Part shown: in pieces, positions 35,297-45,463 of the stretch | How positions within the stretch are numbered: position 1 is the stretch's first letter | Layout: each line of letters begins with the position of its first letter | NCBI RefSeq assembly: GCF_022414595.1 | Contig: NZ_JADWYO010000017.1 | Span: 1-64,000, forward strand | From: Streptomyces sp. MUM 203J | GTDB taxonomy: Bacteria; Actinomycetota; Actinomycetes; Streptomycetales; Streptomycetaceae | Direction: 5' to 3' | DNA: 64,000 nt | Made by a program: the position numbers and the translations under genes | Notes under the pieces: generated by a model | What the model saw: the letters and a program-made list of their open reading frames with translations, nothing else | Databases searched by the model: none | What the model was told of the DNA's origin: nothing

Positions 35297-36748
35297 ATGC
35301 CAGGCCCCGCGTCACCCACCGCCCCTTTCGCGCCGCCCGTGCGGCTGGGCGCGCTGCTGGCGCGGGAGGAACTGGGTCTGCGGCTGGTCGCGGGTGATCC
35401 GGAGACCGAGCTGCACTGGGTGCACACGTCCGAGATGGCCGACCCGTTCCCGTACCTGCTGGGCGGGGAGCTGCTGTTGACGGCGGGCGTGCAGCTGGCG
35501 CGGACCGACCCGGGGCGGTTCGCGGCGCGGGTCGCGGAGGCGGGGGCGGCGGCGCTCGGGTTCGGGGTGACCCCGGTGTACGACACGGTGCCGGAGCCGC
35601 TGGCCGAGGCCTGCGTCCGGCACGGGCTGCCGCTGCTGGAGGTGCCGCCGCGGACGCCGTTCTCGGCGGTGGCCCGCGCGGTGTGGGCCCTGATGTCCGA
35701 GGCCCGGCACCAAGGACTGCGCCGGGCGACGGACGCCCAGCGCGCCCTGGCCACGGCCGCGGCCCGCCCCGACCCCGTACCGGCGGTGCTGCACGCCCTG
35801 GCCGGGCACCTGAGCGGCCGGGCCGCGCTGTACGCGCCGGACGGCACCGAGTACGCGGCGGACGGCCGGGGCCTCACCCCCGAGGAGGGCGCCGCCCTGG
35901 AGCGCCTGGTCCGGCTGGTGGCCGGCACCGGCCGGCGTCCGTCGTCCGCGGCCGACACGGGCCCGGGCGGAGTGCGGCTGGCCGCGTACAGCCTGGGGAC
36001 GGGCGCGCCGGGGCTGACGCTGGGCCTGGCGATGGCCCGCAGGGAGGAGTCGGACCAGCGGATCGCGGAGACCGCGATGGTGCTGCTGTCCCTCCTGACC
36101 GCCCCCCACCAGGCCGCCGACGAGGCGACCCGCTCGGCCGCACTCGTACGGCTCCTGCTGGGCGCCGGCCCGTCGGACGTGGCTCCGCTCCTGGGCGAGG
36201 CGCCCTGGACCGTGGTGCACGCCCGGGGCCCCGGCGCCGCCCCGGGCACCGCCTCCCAGGCCCCGCCCCCGGCCCTGGGCAGTCCGCTGGTGGACGTCCG
36301 CGAGGACGGCACCGTCCGGGTGCTGCTCCCCGCCGCCCGCGAGGTGGGCCCGCATCCCGGCTGGACCCTCGGAGTGAGCGCCCCGGCCGCCCCCGGAGAC
36401 CTCCGCGCGGCGGACGCCCAGGCCGCCCGCGCCCTCCGCCGCGCCGAGGCGGCCCGCGCCCCCCTGTCCCGCCACCACCCGAGCGGGTTCGCCGCCCTGG
36501 TGGACGAGGGCGAGGCCGCCGCGCACGCCGGCGCCCTGCTGGCACCGCTGTCCGGCGCGCCCGCCCTGGCGGAGACCCTGCACGCCTGGCTGTCCCTGCA
36601 CGGCAGCTGGGACCGCACCGCCGCCGCCCTGGGCGTCCACCGCAACACGGTGCGCCAGCGGATCGCGCGGTGCGCGGCGCTGCTGGACGCGGACCTGGAC
36701 GACGTGGAGGTCCGGATGGAGCTGTGGTTCGCGTTGCGGTGGCGGTGA
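35297..36748 (+). CDS. PucR family transcriptional regulator
   Basis: The 483-residue product starts at ATG 35297 after GAGGAAACG. The N-terminal PucR domain (about 12-130, with [25 protein letters not shown]) and the C-terminal HTH_30 ([28 protein letters not shown] near 435-465) define the family, which senses purine, amino-acid or polyamine metabolites. It is divergent from agmatinase, so agmatine or putrescine catabolism is the likely regulon. Confidence 0.87.
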   Translation: MPGPASPTAPFAPPVRLGALLAREELGLRLVAGDPETELHWVHTSEMADPFPYLLGGELLLTAGVQLARTDPGRFAARVAEAGAAALGFGVTPVYDTVPEPLAEACVRHGLPLLEVPPRTPFSAVARAVWALMSEARHQGLRRATDAQRALATAAARPDPVPAVLHALAGHLSGRAALYAPDGTEYAADGRGLTPEEGAALERLVRLVAGTGRRPSSAADTGPGGVRLAAYSLGTGAPGLTLGLAMARREESDQRIAETAMVLLSLLTAPHQAADEATRSAALVRLLLGAGPSDVAPLLGEAPWTVVHARGPGAAPGTASQAPPPALGSPLVDVREDGTVRVLLPAAREVGPHPGWTLGVSAPAAPGDLRAADAQAARALRRAEAARAPLSRHHPSGFAALVDEGEAAAHAGALLAPLSGAPALAETLHAWLSLHGSWDRTAAALGVHRNTVRQRIARCAALLDADLDDVEVRMELWFALRWR

Positions 36749-36780
36749 ACGTCCGGTCACGCTGACGGTTGTGATCTGAA

Positions 36781-36836
36781 CGACTCTGGACAGAGTCGAT
36801 GACCCGCGAGTAACTTCGTTATGAGCAAGCGCTTAG
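36781..36836 (+). promoter_or_regulatory. Promoter region of the acyl-CoA dehydrogenase gene with two dyads
   Basis: CGACTCTG-GA-CAGAGTCG (36781-36798) is a perfect dyad overlapping a possible -35 TGGACA (36787-36792). TAACTT (36811-36816) is a -10 candidate at 18-nt spacing. A second dyad with core AAGCGCTT (36827-36834) lies at the expected start of transcription. The first dyad could also serve as the terminator of the PucR gene, which ends 32 nt upstream. Confidence 0.45.
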
Positions 36837-36866
36837 TCGCATCATCGTCGAGTGGAGGGCCGCACC

Positions 36867-38024
36867 GTGCGCCGTACCGTATTCAACGAGGACCACGAGG
36901 CCTTCCGGGAGACCCTGCGGGCCTTCGTCGAGACCGAGGTCGTGCCCGTATACGACGAGTGGTTCGCCGCGGGTCAGGCGCCCCGCGACTTCTACTACAA
37001 GCTCGGCGAGCTGGGCATCTTCGGCATCAACGTCCCCGAGGAGTTCGGCGGCGCGGGCCTGGACACGCACAAGTTCGAGGCCGTCCTGTACGAGGAGACC
37101 TCCCGCGCGGGCGTCCAGTTCGGCGGCTCCGGCGTGCATGTGCTGCTGGCCCTCCCGTACATCAAGATGCTCGCCACCGACGAGCAGAAGAAGCGGTACC
37201 TGCCCAAGTTCGTCTCCGGCGAGGAGATGTGGGCGCTGGCGATGACCGAGCCGGGCACCGGCTCCGACGTCGCGGGCATGAAGACCACCGCCAAGCTGAG
37301 CGAGGACGGCACGCACTACGTCCTCAACGGCGCCAAGACCTTCATCACCGGCGGCGTCCACGCCGACCGCGTGATCGTGTGCGCCCGGACCTCCGCCCCG
37401 TCCGCCGAGGACCGCCGCTTCGGCATCTCCCTGTTCGCGGTGGACACCAAGTCCGAGGGCTACTCGATCGGCCGCAAGCTGGACAAGCTGGGCCTGCGCA
37501 CCTCCGACACCGCCGAGCTGGCGTTCGTCGACGTGAAGGTCCCGGTCGAGGACCTGCTGGGCGAGGAGGGCAAGGGCTTCTCCTACCTCGGTCACAACCT
37601 GGCCTCCGAGCGCTGGGGCATCGCCTTCGGCGCGTACGCTCAGGCCAAGGCGGCGGTCCGGTTCGCCCAGCAGTACGTGCAGGAGCGCACGGTCTTCGGC
37701 AAGCCGGTCGCGCACTTCCAGAACACCAAGTTCGAGCTGGCCGCCTGCCAGGCCGAGGTCGACGCCGCCGAGGCCGTCGCGGACCGCGCGCTGGAGGCGC
37801 TGGACGCGGGCGAGCTGACCCCGGCCGAGGCCGCCTCCGCCAAGCTGTTCTGCACCGAGGTCGCCCACCGCGTGATCGACCGCTGCCTCCAGCTGCACGG
37901 CGGCTACGGCTACATGAACGAGTACCCGATCGCCCGCCTGTACGCGGACAACCGCGTGAACCGCATCTACGGCGGCACCAGCGAGATCATGAAGTCGATC
38001 ATCGCCAAGTCGATGGGCCTGTAA
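36867..38024 (+). CDS. Acyl-CoA dehydrogenase
   Basis: The 385-residue product starts at GTG 36867 with GGAGGG 7 nt upstream; GTG 36852 in frame is less likely. It contains the FAD/acyl-CoA domains of the family: AMTEPGTGSDVAGMKTTA, the NGAKTFITGG strand, and RCLQLHGGYGYMNEYP. The C-terminal loop reads YGGTSEIMK, lacking the Glu used by short- and medium-chain enzymes at that site. The catalytic base is therefore probably on the preceding helix, as in long-chain and isovaleryl-CoA dehydrogenases. It is co-transcribed with a thioesterase 6 nt downstream. Confidence 0.88.
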   Translation: MRRTVFNEDHEAFRETLRAFVETEVVPVYDEWFAAGQAPRDFYYKLGELGIFGINVPEEFGGAGLDTHKFEAVLYEETSRAGVQFGGSGVHVLLALPYIKMLATDEQKKRYLPKFVSGEEMWALAMTEPGTGSDVAGMKTTAKLSEDGTHYVLNGAKTFITGGVHADRVIVCARTSAPSAEDRRFGISLFAVDTKSEGYSIGRKLDKLGLRTSDTAELAFVDVKVPVEDLLGEEGKGFSYLGHNLASERWGIAFGAYAQAKAAVRFAQQYVQERTVFGKPVAHFQNTKFELAACQAEVDAAEAVADRALEALDAGELTPAEAASAKLFCTEVAHRVIDRCLQLHGGYGYMNEYPIARLYADNRVNRIYGGTSEIMKSIIAKSMGL

Positions 38025-38030
38025 GTCCCC

Positions 38031-38909
38031 GTGACCCAGGCGCTCGACGACCTCCTCGACCTGCTCGACCTGGAGCGGGTCGAGGAGAACATCTTCCGCG
38101 GCCGGTCCCGGTCGGCCATCGTGCCCCGGGTCTTCGGCGGCCAGGTCGCGGCCCAGGCGCTGGTCGCGGCCGGCCGCACGGTCCCCGCCGACCGCACCGC
38201 GCACTCGCTCCACTCGTACTTCCTGCGCATGGGCGACCCCGGCGCACCGATCGTCTACACCGTGGACCGCATCCGCGACGGCCGGTCGTTCACGACCCGC
38301 CGGGTGGTGGCGGTCCAGCACGGCCAGCCGATCTTCCACCTGTCGGCGTCCTTCCAGACGTACGAGGAGGGCCTGGAGCACCAGGCGGAGATGCCGCCCG
38401 CCCCCGACCCGGAGACCCTGCCGACCGCGGAGGAGGCCCTCCCCCGCTACGCCCACCGCCTGGCGCACCCGAGCATCGCGGAGCGCCTGCTGAAGGCACG
38501 GGAGGCGGTGGACCTGCGGTACGTGGCGCAGCCGCCGTACGCGACGGCCGGCGAGCCGCGGGAGCCGCGCTCGCAGGTGTGGTTCCGCGCGAACGGCAAG
38601 CTGGCGAGCGACGACCCCCTCCTGCACATCTGCCTCGCGACGTACGTCTCCGACATGACCCTGCTCGACTCGGTGCTGCTCGCGCACGGCCGGGGCGGCT
38701 GGGCGGTCGGTGACGTGGTGGGCGCGTCCCTGGACCACGCGATGTGGTTCCACCGCCCGTTCCGGGCCGACGAGTGGCTGCTGTACGACCAGGAGTCCCC
38801 GTCCTCCTCGGGTGGCCGCGGCCTGGGCCAGGCCCGCATCTACACCCGGGACGGCCGCCTGGCGATCTCGGTCATCCAGGAGGGCGTGGTGCGGGTCCCG
38901 CGCGCCTAG
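38031..38909 (+). CDS. Acyl-CoA thioesterase II (TesB family)
   Basis: The 292-residue double-hotdog thioesterase starts at GTG 38031. It shows GRSRSAIVPRVFGGQVAAQAL at the N-terminus, HSLHSYFLRMGD, and in the second half the LLDSVLLAHG and SLDHAMWFHRPFRADEWLLYD elements with the active-site Asp/Thr/Gln neighbourhood of TesB. It hydrolyses acyl-CoA to free acid and CoA. Tight linkage to the acyl-CoA dehydrogenase suggests relief of CoA sequestration during fatty- or branched-acid breakdown. Confidence 0.88.
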   Translation: MTQALDDLLDLLDLERVEENIFRGRSRSAIVPRVFGGQVAAQALVAAGRTVPADRTAHSLHSYFLRMGDPGAPIVYTVDRIRDGRSFTTRRVVAVQHGQPIFHLSASFQTYEEGLEHQAEMPPAPDPETLPTAEEALPRYAHRLAHPSIAERLLKAREAVDLRYVAQPPYATAGEPREPRSQVWFRANGKLASDDPLLHICLATYVSDMTLLDSVLLAHGRGGWAVGDVVGASLDHAMWFHRPFRADEWLLYDQESPSSSGGRGLGQARIYTRDGRLAISVIQEGVVRVPRA

Positions 38910-39351
38910 CCGGCGCGCTGCGCCTGAAGGCCCCCGGACGGTTCCGGCCGGGCGCCGAGAGGCCGGGACGCCCGGTCTGCGTGAGGGAACCCAGGCTGCC
39001 GGGCGGACCGGTCCACCGGCGTATCACCGGCGCCGGACACACCGGGCGGTGTCCGGCGGACCGCACCCGGACCGCCGGGCCCGGCAAGCCGCTCCCACGC
39101 TCCCGGCCGGGCCGGGGCACAGCCGCCCCGCCGGTTCCTCGGCACCCGCCGATGCCGCGCACCGGCGCCCGCCCCGGTGCCGCATCCGCGCGCGCCGGGT
39201 ACGGCACCGGGGCGGGCACGACCGGCCCGGCCGTCGGCATCACCCGCCCGGCGCCTCCTCCGGGCCGTTCGGTGCCGGAGAGCGGGAGCCGGGAGCCCGG
39301 GAACGGCGACGGGGCGGGGCCCCGGGCCCGGGAAGGGGCGGGGTGAGCCCC
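38910..39351. other. Intergenic stretch with a terminator hairpin
   Basis: About 440 nt of very GC-rich sequence between convergent genes. CGCCGGACAC (39031-39040) and GTGTCCGGCG (39049-39058) form a perfect 10-bp stem with an 8-nt loop that probably ends the dehydrogenase-thioesterase transcript. No gene is supported. Confidence 0.5.
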
Positions 39352-40134
39352 CTACGCCGTCAGCCCCGCCGCGTCCAGCAGATACGCCGTCATCGGCTCA
39401 TAGAACCGCGGGTCCAGGACATGGTCGTCCAGTGGCACCGCGACCTGGAGCGTCCCCTCCGCCTCCGCGAGGAACAGCGCGGGGTCGTTGCAGTCCGCGT
39501 ACCCCACCGCGTCGATCCCCCGCTGGGCCGCCCGCCCCGCCCAGCCGTGATCGGCCACCACGAGGTCGGGCAGCGCCTGGTCCAGCGCCCGCAGCCCGTC
39601 CAGCACGGCGTTCATCGGCTGGGGCGAGTGCGTGTGCCACAGGCTCGCGCCCCGCTCGAAGACCGCGACGTCCGCGAACTGGACGACATACCCCTCGTCG
39701 GCGGTGAGCCCGCCGGGGATCCGCACGATGTCGCACCCGACGGCACGCAGCGCGGCGGCCGTCCGGCTGTGGACGTCCAGCAGGGCGCCCGGGTGCCCGG
39801 TGGCGAACAGCACCCGTTCCCGCCCGGCCGCGGCCTTCCGCAGGCGTGCCGCCATCCGGTCGAGCCCGTCGACGGTCAGTTCGGGGTCGATGGTGTCCTG
39901 GCCGGCCCGGTGCTCGGGGTCGTCGTTGACCCCGCACCGCTCGGCCATGACCGCGAGCACGTCCTGCTCGTCGGACCACCGATCCCCCAGTTCCAGGCCC
40001 AGCCAGTAGTGCCGTTCACCGTTGGCGAGGCTCCGGTAGTGGGCCAGGTTGTTGTCGCGCGGTGTGGCGACGTCCCCGGCGATACGCGTACGGACAAGGT
40101 GCTCGACGAGGGCGGGGCGGCTGGGTATCGGCAT
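39352..40134 (-). CDS. Conserved hypothetical protein (annotated as phosphatase in relatives)
   Basis: The 260-residue soluble product starts at ATG preceded by GGGGGGA. Visible elements are HYWLGLELGDRWSDEQD, LFATGHPGALLDVHSRTAAAL, ADEGYVVQFADVAVFE, HTHSPQPMNAVLDGL and VVADHGWAGRAAQ, with several His/Asp residues that could bind metal. I recall relatives labelled as phosphatases but cannot verify the activity. It follows the TetR gene on the same strand after 37 nt. Confidence 0.7.
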   Translation of the reverse strand: MPIPSRPALVEHLVRTRIAGDVATPRDNNLAHYRSLANGERHYWLGLELGDRWSDEQDVLAVMAERCGVNDDPEHRAGQDTIDPELTVDGLDRMAARLRKAAAGRERVLFATGHPGALLDVHSRTAAALRAVGCDIVRIPGGLTADEGYVVQFADVAVFERGASLWHTHSPQPMNAVLDGLRALDQALPDLVVADHGWAGRAAQRGIDAVGYADCNDPALFLAEAEGTLQVAVPLDDHVLDPRFYEPMTAYLLDAAGLTA

Positions 40135-40171
40135 TCCCCCATTGTGCCGCCCGGCACTCGCCGCGTCCGCG

Positions 40172-40792
40172 TCATTCCACGGCGTGGACCGGCGCGCCGG
40201 TCAGCGAACCGAAGGCGCCGTGCGCCAGACGGCGCAGGAGGGCCTCGGTGGTGTGGCGGGCCGACGGGTCGCCTGCCGTGGAGGCGGAGCCCAGGTGCGG
40301 GGTCGAGTTGAGCAGCCCGAACACCGCGTGGACGGCCGCCCTGGCCTGCTGTTCCGTCTGCTCCGGGTAGAGCGCGCGGACCACCTCGACCCACACCTCC
40401 ACATACTGCCGCTGGAGCTGTCGGACCCGCTTGCGGTCGGCGTCCCGGAGGCGGTCCAGCTCCCGGTCGTGCAGGGTGATCAGGGAGCGGTCGTTGAGGG
40501 CGAAGTCGATGTGTCCGTCGATCAGGGCGGCCAGCAGGGCGTCCGGGTCGCCGTCGGCCTCCGCGACCCGCTGCCGCCCGCCCTCCAGCAGCCGTTCGCT
40601 GATACCGACCAGCAGCTCCGCGAGCATCGCGTCCTTGCCCGCGAAGTGACGGTAGAGCCCGGGGCCGCTGATGCCGACGGCCGCCCCTATCTCGTCGACG
40701 CCCACTCCGTGGAAACCGCGCTCGGCGAAGAGGCGGGCGGCCTCCCTGAGGATCTGCTCCCGGCGGGTCGGGGCGTCGGTCCTGGTGCTCAT
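40172..40792 (-). CDS. TetR family repressor of the carboxylase operon
   Basis: The 206-residue product starts at ATG 40792. The N-terminal HTH (EQILREAARLFAERGFHGVGVDEIGAAVGISGPGLYRHFAGKDA, about 12-55) is classic TetR, and the C-terminal domain is all-helical. It faces the methylcrotonyl-type carboxylase operon across two copies of a GTTA..TAAC dyad and probably represses both directions until an acyl-CoA intermediate binds. No good ribosome site is seen, so the message may be nearly leaderless. Confidence 0.87.
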   Translation of the reverse strand: MSTRTDAPTRREQILREAARLFAERGFHGVGVDEIGAAVGISGPGLYRHFAGKDAMLAELLVGISERLLEGGRQRVAEADGDPDALLAALIDGHIDFALNDRSLITLHDRELDRLRDADRKRVRQLQRQYVEVWVEVVRALYPEQTEQQARAAVHAVFGLLNSTPHLGSASTAGDPSARHTTEALLRRLAHGAFGSLTGAPVHAVE

Positions 40793-40814
40793 GGGACTGA
40801 TTCTAGACAAGGGG

Positions 40815-40858
40815 GTTAGCGGTCGTTAACCTGAAGGCACACGTTAACGCTCATTAAC
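40815..40858. promoter_or_regulatory. Twin operators between tetR and the carboxylase operon
   Basis: GTTAGCGGTCGTTAAC (40815-40830) and GTTAACGCTCATTAAC (40843-40858) are two imperfect palindromes of the form GTTAnyGnnCrnTAAC with centres 28 bp apart. The spacing and position fit binding of two TetR dimers over the divergent promoters. Confidence 0.7.
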
Positions 40859-40897
40859 CGAGTTGTAGCAGTGGTACGGGCAAGGGGGCTCGACACG

Positions 40898-42514
40898 ATG
40901 CAGCAGGCACCTGTGCTGACGAGCGCGGCTGATCCCGCGTCGCCGGCCTGGCAGGCCAACGAGGCGGCCCACCGGGAGCTGGCCGACGACCTGCGGGCCC
41001 GGCTGGCCGCCGCCCGGCTGGGCGGCGGGGAGCGCGCCCGCGCCCGGCACACCGCGCGCGGCAAGCTGTTGCCGCGCGACCGCGTGGACGGCCTTCTGGA
41101 CCCGGGCTCGCCGTTCCTGGAGCTGGCCCCGCTCGCCGCGAACGGGCTGTACGGCGACCAGGCACCCGCCGCCGGCGTCATCGCGGGCATCGGCAGGGTC
41201 AGCGGCCGCGAGGTCGTGGTGGTCGCCAACGACGCGACCGTCAAGGGCGGCACCTACTACCCGATGACGGTCAAGAAGCACCTGCGCGCGCAGGAGGTGG
41301 CCCTGGAGAACCGGCTGCCCTGCGTGTACCTGGTGGACTCGGGCGGCGCCTTCCTGCCGATGCAGGACGAGGTCTTCCCCGACCGTGAGCACTTCGGGCG
41401 GATCTTCTACAACCAGGCCCGCATGTCGGGCGCCGGGATCCCGCAGATCGCCGCAGTGCTCGGGTCCTGCACCGCCGGTGGCGCCTATGTGCCCGCCATG
41501 AGCGACGAGGCCGTGATCGTACGGAACCAGGGCACGATCTTCCTGGGGGGCCCGCCCCTGGTGAAGGCCGCGACCGGCGAGGTCGTCACCGCGGAGGAGC
41601 TGGGCGGCGGCGAGGTCCACTCCCGCACGTCGGGCGTCACCGACCACCTCGCGGAGGACGACGCCCACGCGCTGCGGATCGTCCGGAACATCGTCGCCAC
41701 CCTCCCCGGGCGGCAGCCCCTCCCCTGGTCCGTCGAGCCCGTCGAGGAGCCGAAGGCCGACCCCGCCGGGCTGTACGGGGCCGTGCCGGTGGACTCGCGC
41801 ACCCCGTACGACGTGCGCGAGGTCATCGCCCGGATCGTCGACGGCTCGCGCTTCTCCGAGTTCAAGTCCGAGTACGGGCAGACCCTCGTCACCGGTTTCG
41901 CCCGGATCCACGGCCACCCGGTGGGAGTCGTCGCCAACAACGGCATCCTGTTCTCCGAGTCCGCCCAGAAGGGCGCCCACTTCATCGAGCTGTGCGACCA
42001 GCGCGGCATCCCGCTGCTGTTCCTCCAGAACATCTCCGGGTTCATGGTGGGCCGCGACTACGAGGCGGGCGGCATCGCCAAACACGGGGCCAAGATGGTC
42101 ACCGCCGTCGCCTGCACACGCGTGCCGAAGCTGACGGTCGTCGTCGGCGGCTCGTACGGCGCCGGCAACTACTCCATGTGCGGCCGGGCCTACAGCCCCC
42201 GCTTCCTGTGGATGTGGCCCAACGCCAAGATCTCCGTCATGGGCGGCGAGCAGGCCGCCTCCGTCCTCGCCACCGTCAAGCGCGACCAGCTCGAAGCGCG
42301 CGGCGAGGAGTGGCCGACGGACGAGGAAGAGACCTTCAAGGCACCGATCCGTCAGCAGTACGAAACCCAGGGCAGCGCCTACTTCGCCACCGCCCGCCTC
42401 TGGGACGACGGGGTGATCGACCCGATGGAGACCCGGCAGGTGCTGGGCCTGGCCCTGACCGCCTGCGCCAACGCGCCCCTGGGTGACCCCCAGTTCGGCG
42501 TCTTCCGGATGTGA
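40898..42514 (+). CDS. accD1: Acyl-CoA carboxylase beta subunit, methylcrotonyl-type carboxyltransferase
   Basis: The 538-residue product starts at ATG 40898 after AAGGGGG; an upstream GTG is less likely. It has both crotonase-fold carboxyltransferase halves with MCC-beta features: [61 protein letters not shown] and [12 protein letters not shown]. It transfers CO2 from carboxybiotin to 3-methylcrotonyl-CoA, although acetyl/propionyl activity is possible. It is first in the operon and overlaps the alpha-subunit region (GTGA). Confidence 0.9.
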   Translation: MQQAPVLTSAADPASPAWQANEAAHRELADDLRARLAAARLGGGERARARHTARGKLLPRDRVDGLLDPGSPFLELAPLAANGLYGDQAPAAGVIAGIGRVSGREVVVVANDATVKGGTYYPMTVKKHLRAQEVALENRLPCVYLVDSGGAFLPMQDEVFPDREHFGRIFYNQARMSGAGIPQIAAVLGSCTAGGAYVPAMSDEAVIVRNQGTIFLGGPPLVKAATGEVVTAEELGGGEVHSRTSGVTDHLAEDDAHALRIVRNIVATLPGRQPLPWSVEPVEEPKADPAGLYGAVPVDSRTPYDVREVIARIVDGSRFSEFKSEYGQTLVTGFARIHGHPVGVVANNGILFSESAQKGAHFIELCDQRGIPLLFLQNISGFMVGRDYEAGGIAKHGAKMVTAVACTRVPKLTVVVGGSYGAGNYSMCGRAYSPRFLWMWPNAKISVMGGEQAASVLATVKRDQLEARGEEWPTDEEETFKAPIRQQYETQGSAYFATARLWDDGVIDPMETRQVLGLALTACANAPLGDPQFGVFRM

Positions 42515-42528
42515 GGGACCTGACGACC

Positions 42529-44523
42529 ATGCCGACCATGTTCGACACCGTTCTGGTGGCCAACCGGGGCGAGATCGCCGTCCGGGTCATCCGCACCCTG
42601 CGCGCCCTGGGGATCCGGTCGGTCGCCGTGTTCAGCGACGCGGACGCCGGCGCCCGGCACGTCCGGGAGGCCGACACCGCCGTACGGATCGGCCCGCCCC
42701 CCGCCGCCGAGAGCTACCTGCGCACCGACCTCCTCCTGGACGCGGCCGCCAGGACCGGCGCCCAGGCCGTCCACCCCGGGTACGGGTTCCTCGCGGAGAA
42801 CGCCGCGTTCGCGCGGGCCTGCGCCGACGCGGGGCTGGTCTTCATCGGGCCCCCGGCGGAGGCCATCGCCCTGATGGGCGACAAGATCCGCGCCAAGGAG
42901 ACGGTACGGGCGGCCGGCGTGCCCGTCGTGCCCGGCTCGTCCGGCAGCGGGCTGAGCGACGCCGAACTGGCCGCCGCCGCACGCGAGATCGGCATGCCCG
43001 TGCTCCTGAAGCCCTCGGCGGGCGGCGGCGGCAAGGGCATGCGGCTCACCCGCGTGGAGTCGGCGCTGCCGGACGAGATCGCCGCCGCCCGGCGTGAGGC
43101 CCGGGCCTCCTTCGGTGACGACACACTGCTGGTGGAGCGGTGGATCGACCGGCCCCGGCACATCGAGATCCAGGTCCTGGCCGACGGCCACGGCAACGTG
43201 ATCCACCTCGGTGAGCGCGAGTGCTCGCTCCAGCGGCGCCACCAGAAGATCATCGAGGAGGCCCCGAGCGTCCTCCTGGACGAGGAGACCCGCGCCGCCA
43301 TGGGCGAGGCGGCCGTCCAGGCGGCCCGCTCCTGCGGCTACCGGGGCGCGGGCACGGTCGAGTTCATCGTCCCGGGCGGGGACCCCTCCTCGTACTACTT
43401 CATGGAGATGAACACCCGGCTCCAGGTCGAGCACCCGGTGACCGAGCTGATCACCGGCCTGGACCTGGTGGAGTGGCAGGTGCGGGTCGCGGCGGGCGAG
43501 GAACTGCCGTACGCACAGCAGGACATCACCCTCACCGGGCACGCCGTCGAGGCCCGCATCTGCGCCGAGGACCCGGCGCGCGGCTTCCTGCCCTCCGGCG
43601 GCACGGTCCTGTCGCTGCGGGAGCCGCAGGGCGCCGGTGTGCGGACGGACTCGGGGCTGAGCGAGGGCACCGAGGTGTCCAGCCTGTACGACCCCATGCT
43701 GTCGAAGGTCATCGTGCACGGCCCCGACCGCCCCACCGCCCTGCGCCGGCTGCGGGCCGCGCTCGCGGACACGGTCACCCTGGGCGTACCGACCAACGCC
43801 GGCTTCCTGCGGCGGCTGCTCGCGCACCCGTCGGTGGTGTCCGGGGACCTGGACACCGGTCTGGTGGAGCGAGAGGCCGACGGGCTGGTCGGCGGAGACG
43901 TGCCGCCCGAGGTGTACGAGGCGGCGGCAGCGGTACGGGAGGAGAGGCTGCGGCCCCGGCCGGACGCGGCAACAGGCTGGACGGACCCGTTCGCGGTGCC
44001 GAGCGGCTGGCGGATGGGCGGGGAGCCGCACCCGGTCGCCCACCACCTGCGGGTCGCGGGGCTCGAGGCCGTCGCCCACCGGCTCCGGGGCACGGCCCAC
44101 CACGTCAGCTCCGACACGGTCACCGTCACGCTCGACGGCGTGACCCACACCTTCCACCGCGCAGGGAGCTGGCTGGGCCGGGACGGCGACAGCTGGAACG
44201 TCCAGGACCACGACCCGGTCGAGGCGTCCCTCACCCGTTCGGCGTACGCGGGTGCCGACTCGCTCACGGCGCCGATGCCCGGAACGGTCACGGTGGTGAA
44301 GGTGGCGGTCGGGGACGAGGTCACGGCCGGGCAGGGGCTGGTCGTGGTCGAGGCGATGAAGATGGAGCACGTCATCTCCGCGCCGCACGACGGCACGGTC
44401 GTCGGGCTGGACGTCACACCGGGGACGACGGTGGCCATGGACCAGGTGCTGGCGGTCGTGGAACCGCACGCGCCGCAGGACGCTCCGGAGGACACCGGGG
44501 CGAACGAGGAGGGCCGGGAATGA
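42529..44523 (+). CDS. Acyl-CoA carboxylase alpha subunit (biotin carboxylase + BCCP)
   Basis: The product has 664 residues from ATG 42529; GTG 42511 overlapping the upstream stop and ATG 42538 are alternatives. A biotin-carboxylase/ATP-grasp part ([58 protein letters not shown]) is followed by a linker and a biotinyl domain. The biotin lysine is Lys611 in EAMKMEHV. It carboxylates its own biotin with ATP and bicarbonate and pairs with the beta subunit just upstream. HMG-CoA lyase follows with a 4-nt ATGA overlap. Confidence 0.92.
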   Translation: MPTMFDTVLVANRGEIAVRVIRTLRALGIRSVAVFSDADAGARHVREADTAVRIGPPPAAESYLRTDLLLDAAARTGAQAVHPGYGFLAENAAFARACADAGLVFIGPPAEAIALMGDKIRAKETVRAAGVPVVPGSSGSGLSDAELAAAAREIGMPVLLKPSAGGGGKGMRLTRVESALPDEIAAARREARASFGDDTLLVERWIDRPRHIEIQVLADGHGNVIHLGERECSLQRRHQKIIEEAPSVLLDEETRAAMGEAAVQAARSCGYRGAGTVEFIVPGGDPSSYYFMEMNTRLQVEHPVTELITGLDLVEWQVRVAAGEELPYAQQDITLTGHAVEARICAEDPARGFLPSGGTVLSLREPQGAGVRTDSGLSEGTEVSSLYDPMLSKVIVHGPDRPTALRRLRAALADTVTLGVPTNAGFLRRLLAHPSVVSGDLDTGLVEREADGLVGGDVPPEVYEAAAAVREERLRPRPDAATGWTDPFAVPSGWRMGGEPHPVAHHLRVAGLEAVAHRLRGTAHHVSSDTVTVTLDGVTHTFHRAGSWLGRDGDSWNVQDHDPVEASLTRSAYAGADSLTAPMPGTVTVVKVAVGDEVTAGQGLVVVEAMKMEHVISAPHDGTVVGLDVTPGTTVAMDQVLAVVEPHAPQDAPEDTGANEEGRE

Positions 44524-45458
44524 CCGCGTCCGGACTGCCCATGACCGTGCCCTCCCCCGGCCTTCCCGCCCGGGTGCGGATCCACGAGGTGGGCCCGCGC
44601 GACGGGCTCCAGAACGAGCAGGGCACCGTCCCCACCGAGGTGAAGGCGGAGTTCATCCGCCGCCTGGCGGATGCGGGCCTGGACACGGTGGAGGCGACGA
44701 GCTTCGTGCACCCCAAGTGGGTGCCCCAACTGGCTGACGCGGAGGCCCTGTTCCCGCAGGTGCGCGAGCTGGGCGTGCGGCTGCCGGTCCTCGTCCCCAA
44801 CGAGCGCGGTCTGGACCGGGCGCTGGCGCTGGGGGCCCGGGAGGTGGCGGTGTTCGCCAGCGCGACGGAGTCCTTCGCCAAGGCCAACCTGAACCGCACG
44901 GTGGACGAGTCCCTGGCGATGTTCGAGCCGGTGGTGACACGGGCGAAGGCGGAGGGCGTCAGCGTCCGCGGTTACCTGTCGATGTGCTTCGGGGACCCGT
45001 GGCAGGGCCCGGTCCCGGTGGAGCAGGTCGTCGGGGTCTGCCGCCGGCTGGCGGACATGGGCTGCGACGAACTCAGCCTGGGCGACACGATCGGCGTGGC
45101 GACACCGGGCCATGTGAAGGCCCTGCTGGCCGCGCTCGGCGCCGCGGGCATTCCCGCCTCGTCCCTGGCCGTCCACTTCCATGACACCTACGGCCAGGCA
45201 CTGGCCAACACGTACGCGGCGCTGGAACACGGCGTGACCACGGTCGACGCGTCGGCCGGCGGGCTCGGCGGCTGCCCGTACGCGAGGTCCGCCACCGGCA
45301 ACCTCGCCACCGAAGACCTCGTGTGGATGCTCCACGGCCTCGGCATCCAGACCGGGGTCGACCTCGGCCGGCTCACCGCCACGAGCGTGTGGCTGGCCGA
45401 ACGGCTGGGCCGCCCCAGCCCCTCCCGTACCGTCCGTGCCCTCTCCCACAAGGAGTGA
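44520..45458 (+). CDS. Hydroxymethylglutaryl-CoA lyase
   Basis: The 312-residue TIM-barrel enzyme of the HMGL family starts with [12 protein letters not shown] (catalytic Arg-Asp). It carries [15 protein letters not shown], the metal histidines in [11 protein letters not shown], and the flexible loop [14 protein letters not shown] with the active-site Cys. It cleaves HMG-CoA to acetyl-CoA and acetoacetate, the last step of leucine breakdown. Overlap with the carboxylase alpha gene (ATGA) implies translational coupling. Confidence 0.93.
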   Translation: MTASGLPMTVPSPGLPARVRIHEVGPRDGLQNEQGTVPTEVKAEFIRRLADAGLDTVEATSFVHPKWVPQLADAEALFPQVRELGVRLPVLVPNERGLDRALALGAREVAVFASATESFAKANLNRTVDESLAMFEPVVTRAKAEGVSVRGYLSMCFGDPWQGPVPVEQVVGVCRRLADMGCDELSLGDTIGVATPGHVKALLAALGAAGIPASSLAVHFHDTYGQALANTYAALEHGVTTVDASAGGLGGCPYARSATGNLATEDLVWMLHGLGIQTGVDLGRLTATSVWLAERLGRPSPSRTVRALSHKE

Positions 45459-45463
45459 CTCCC

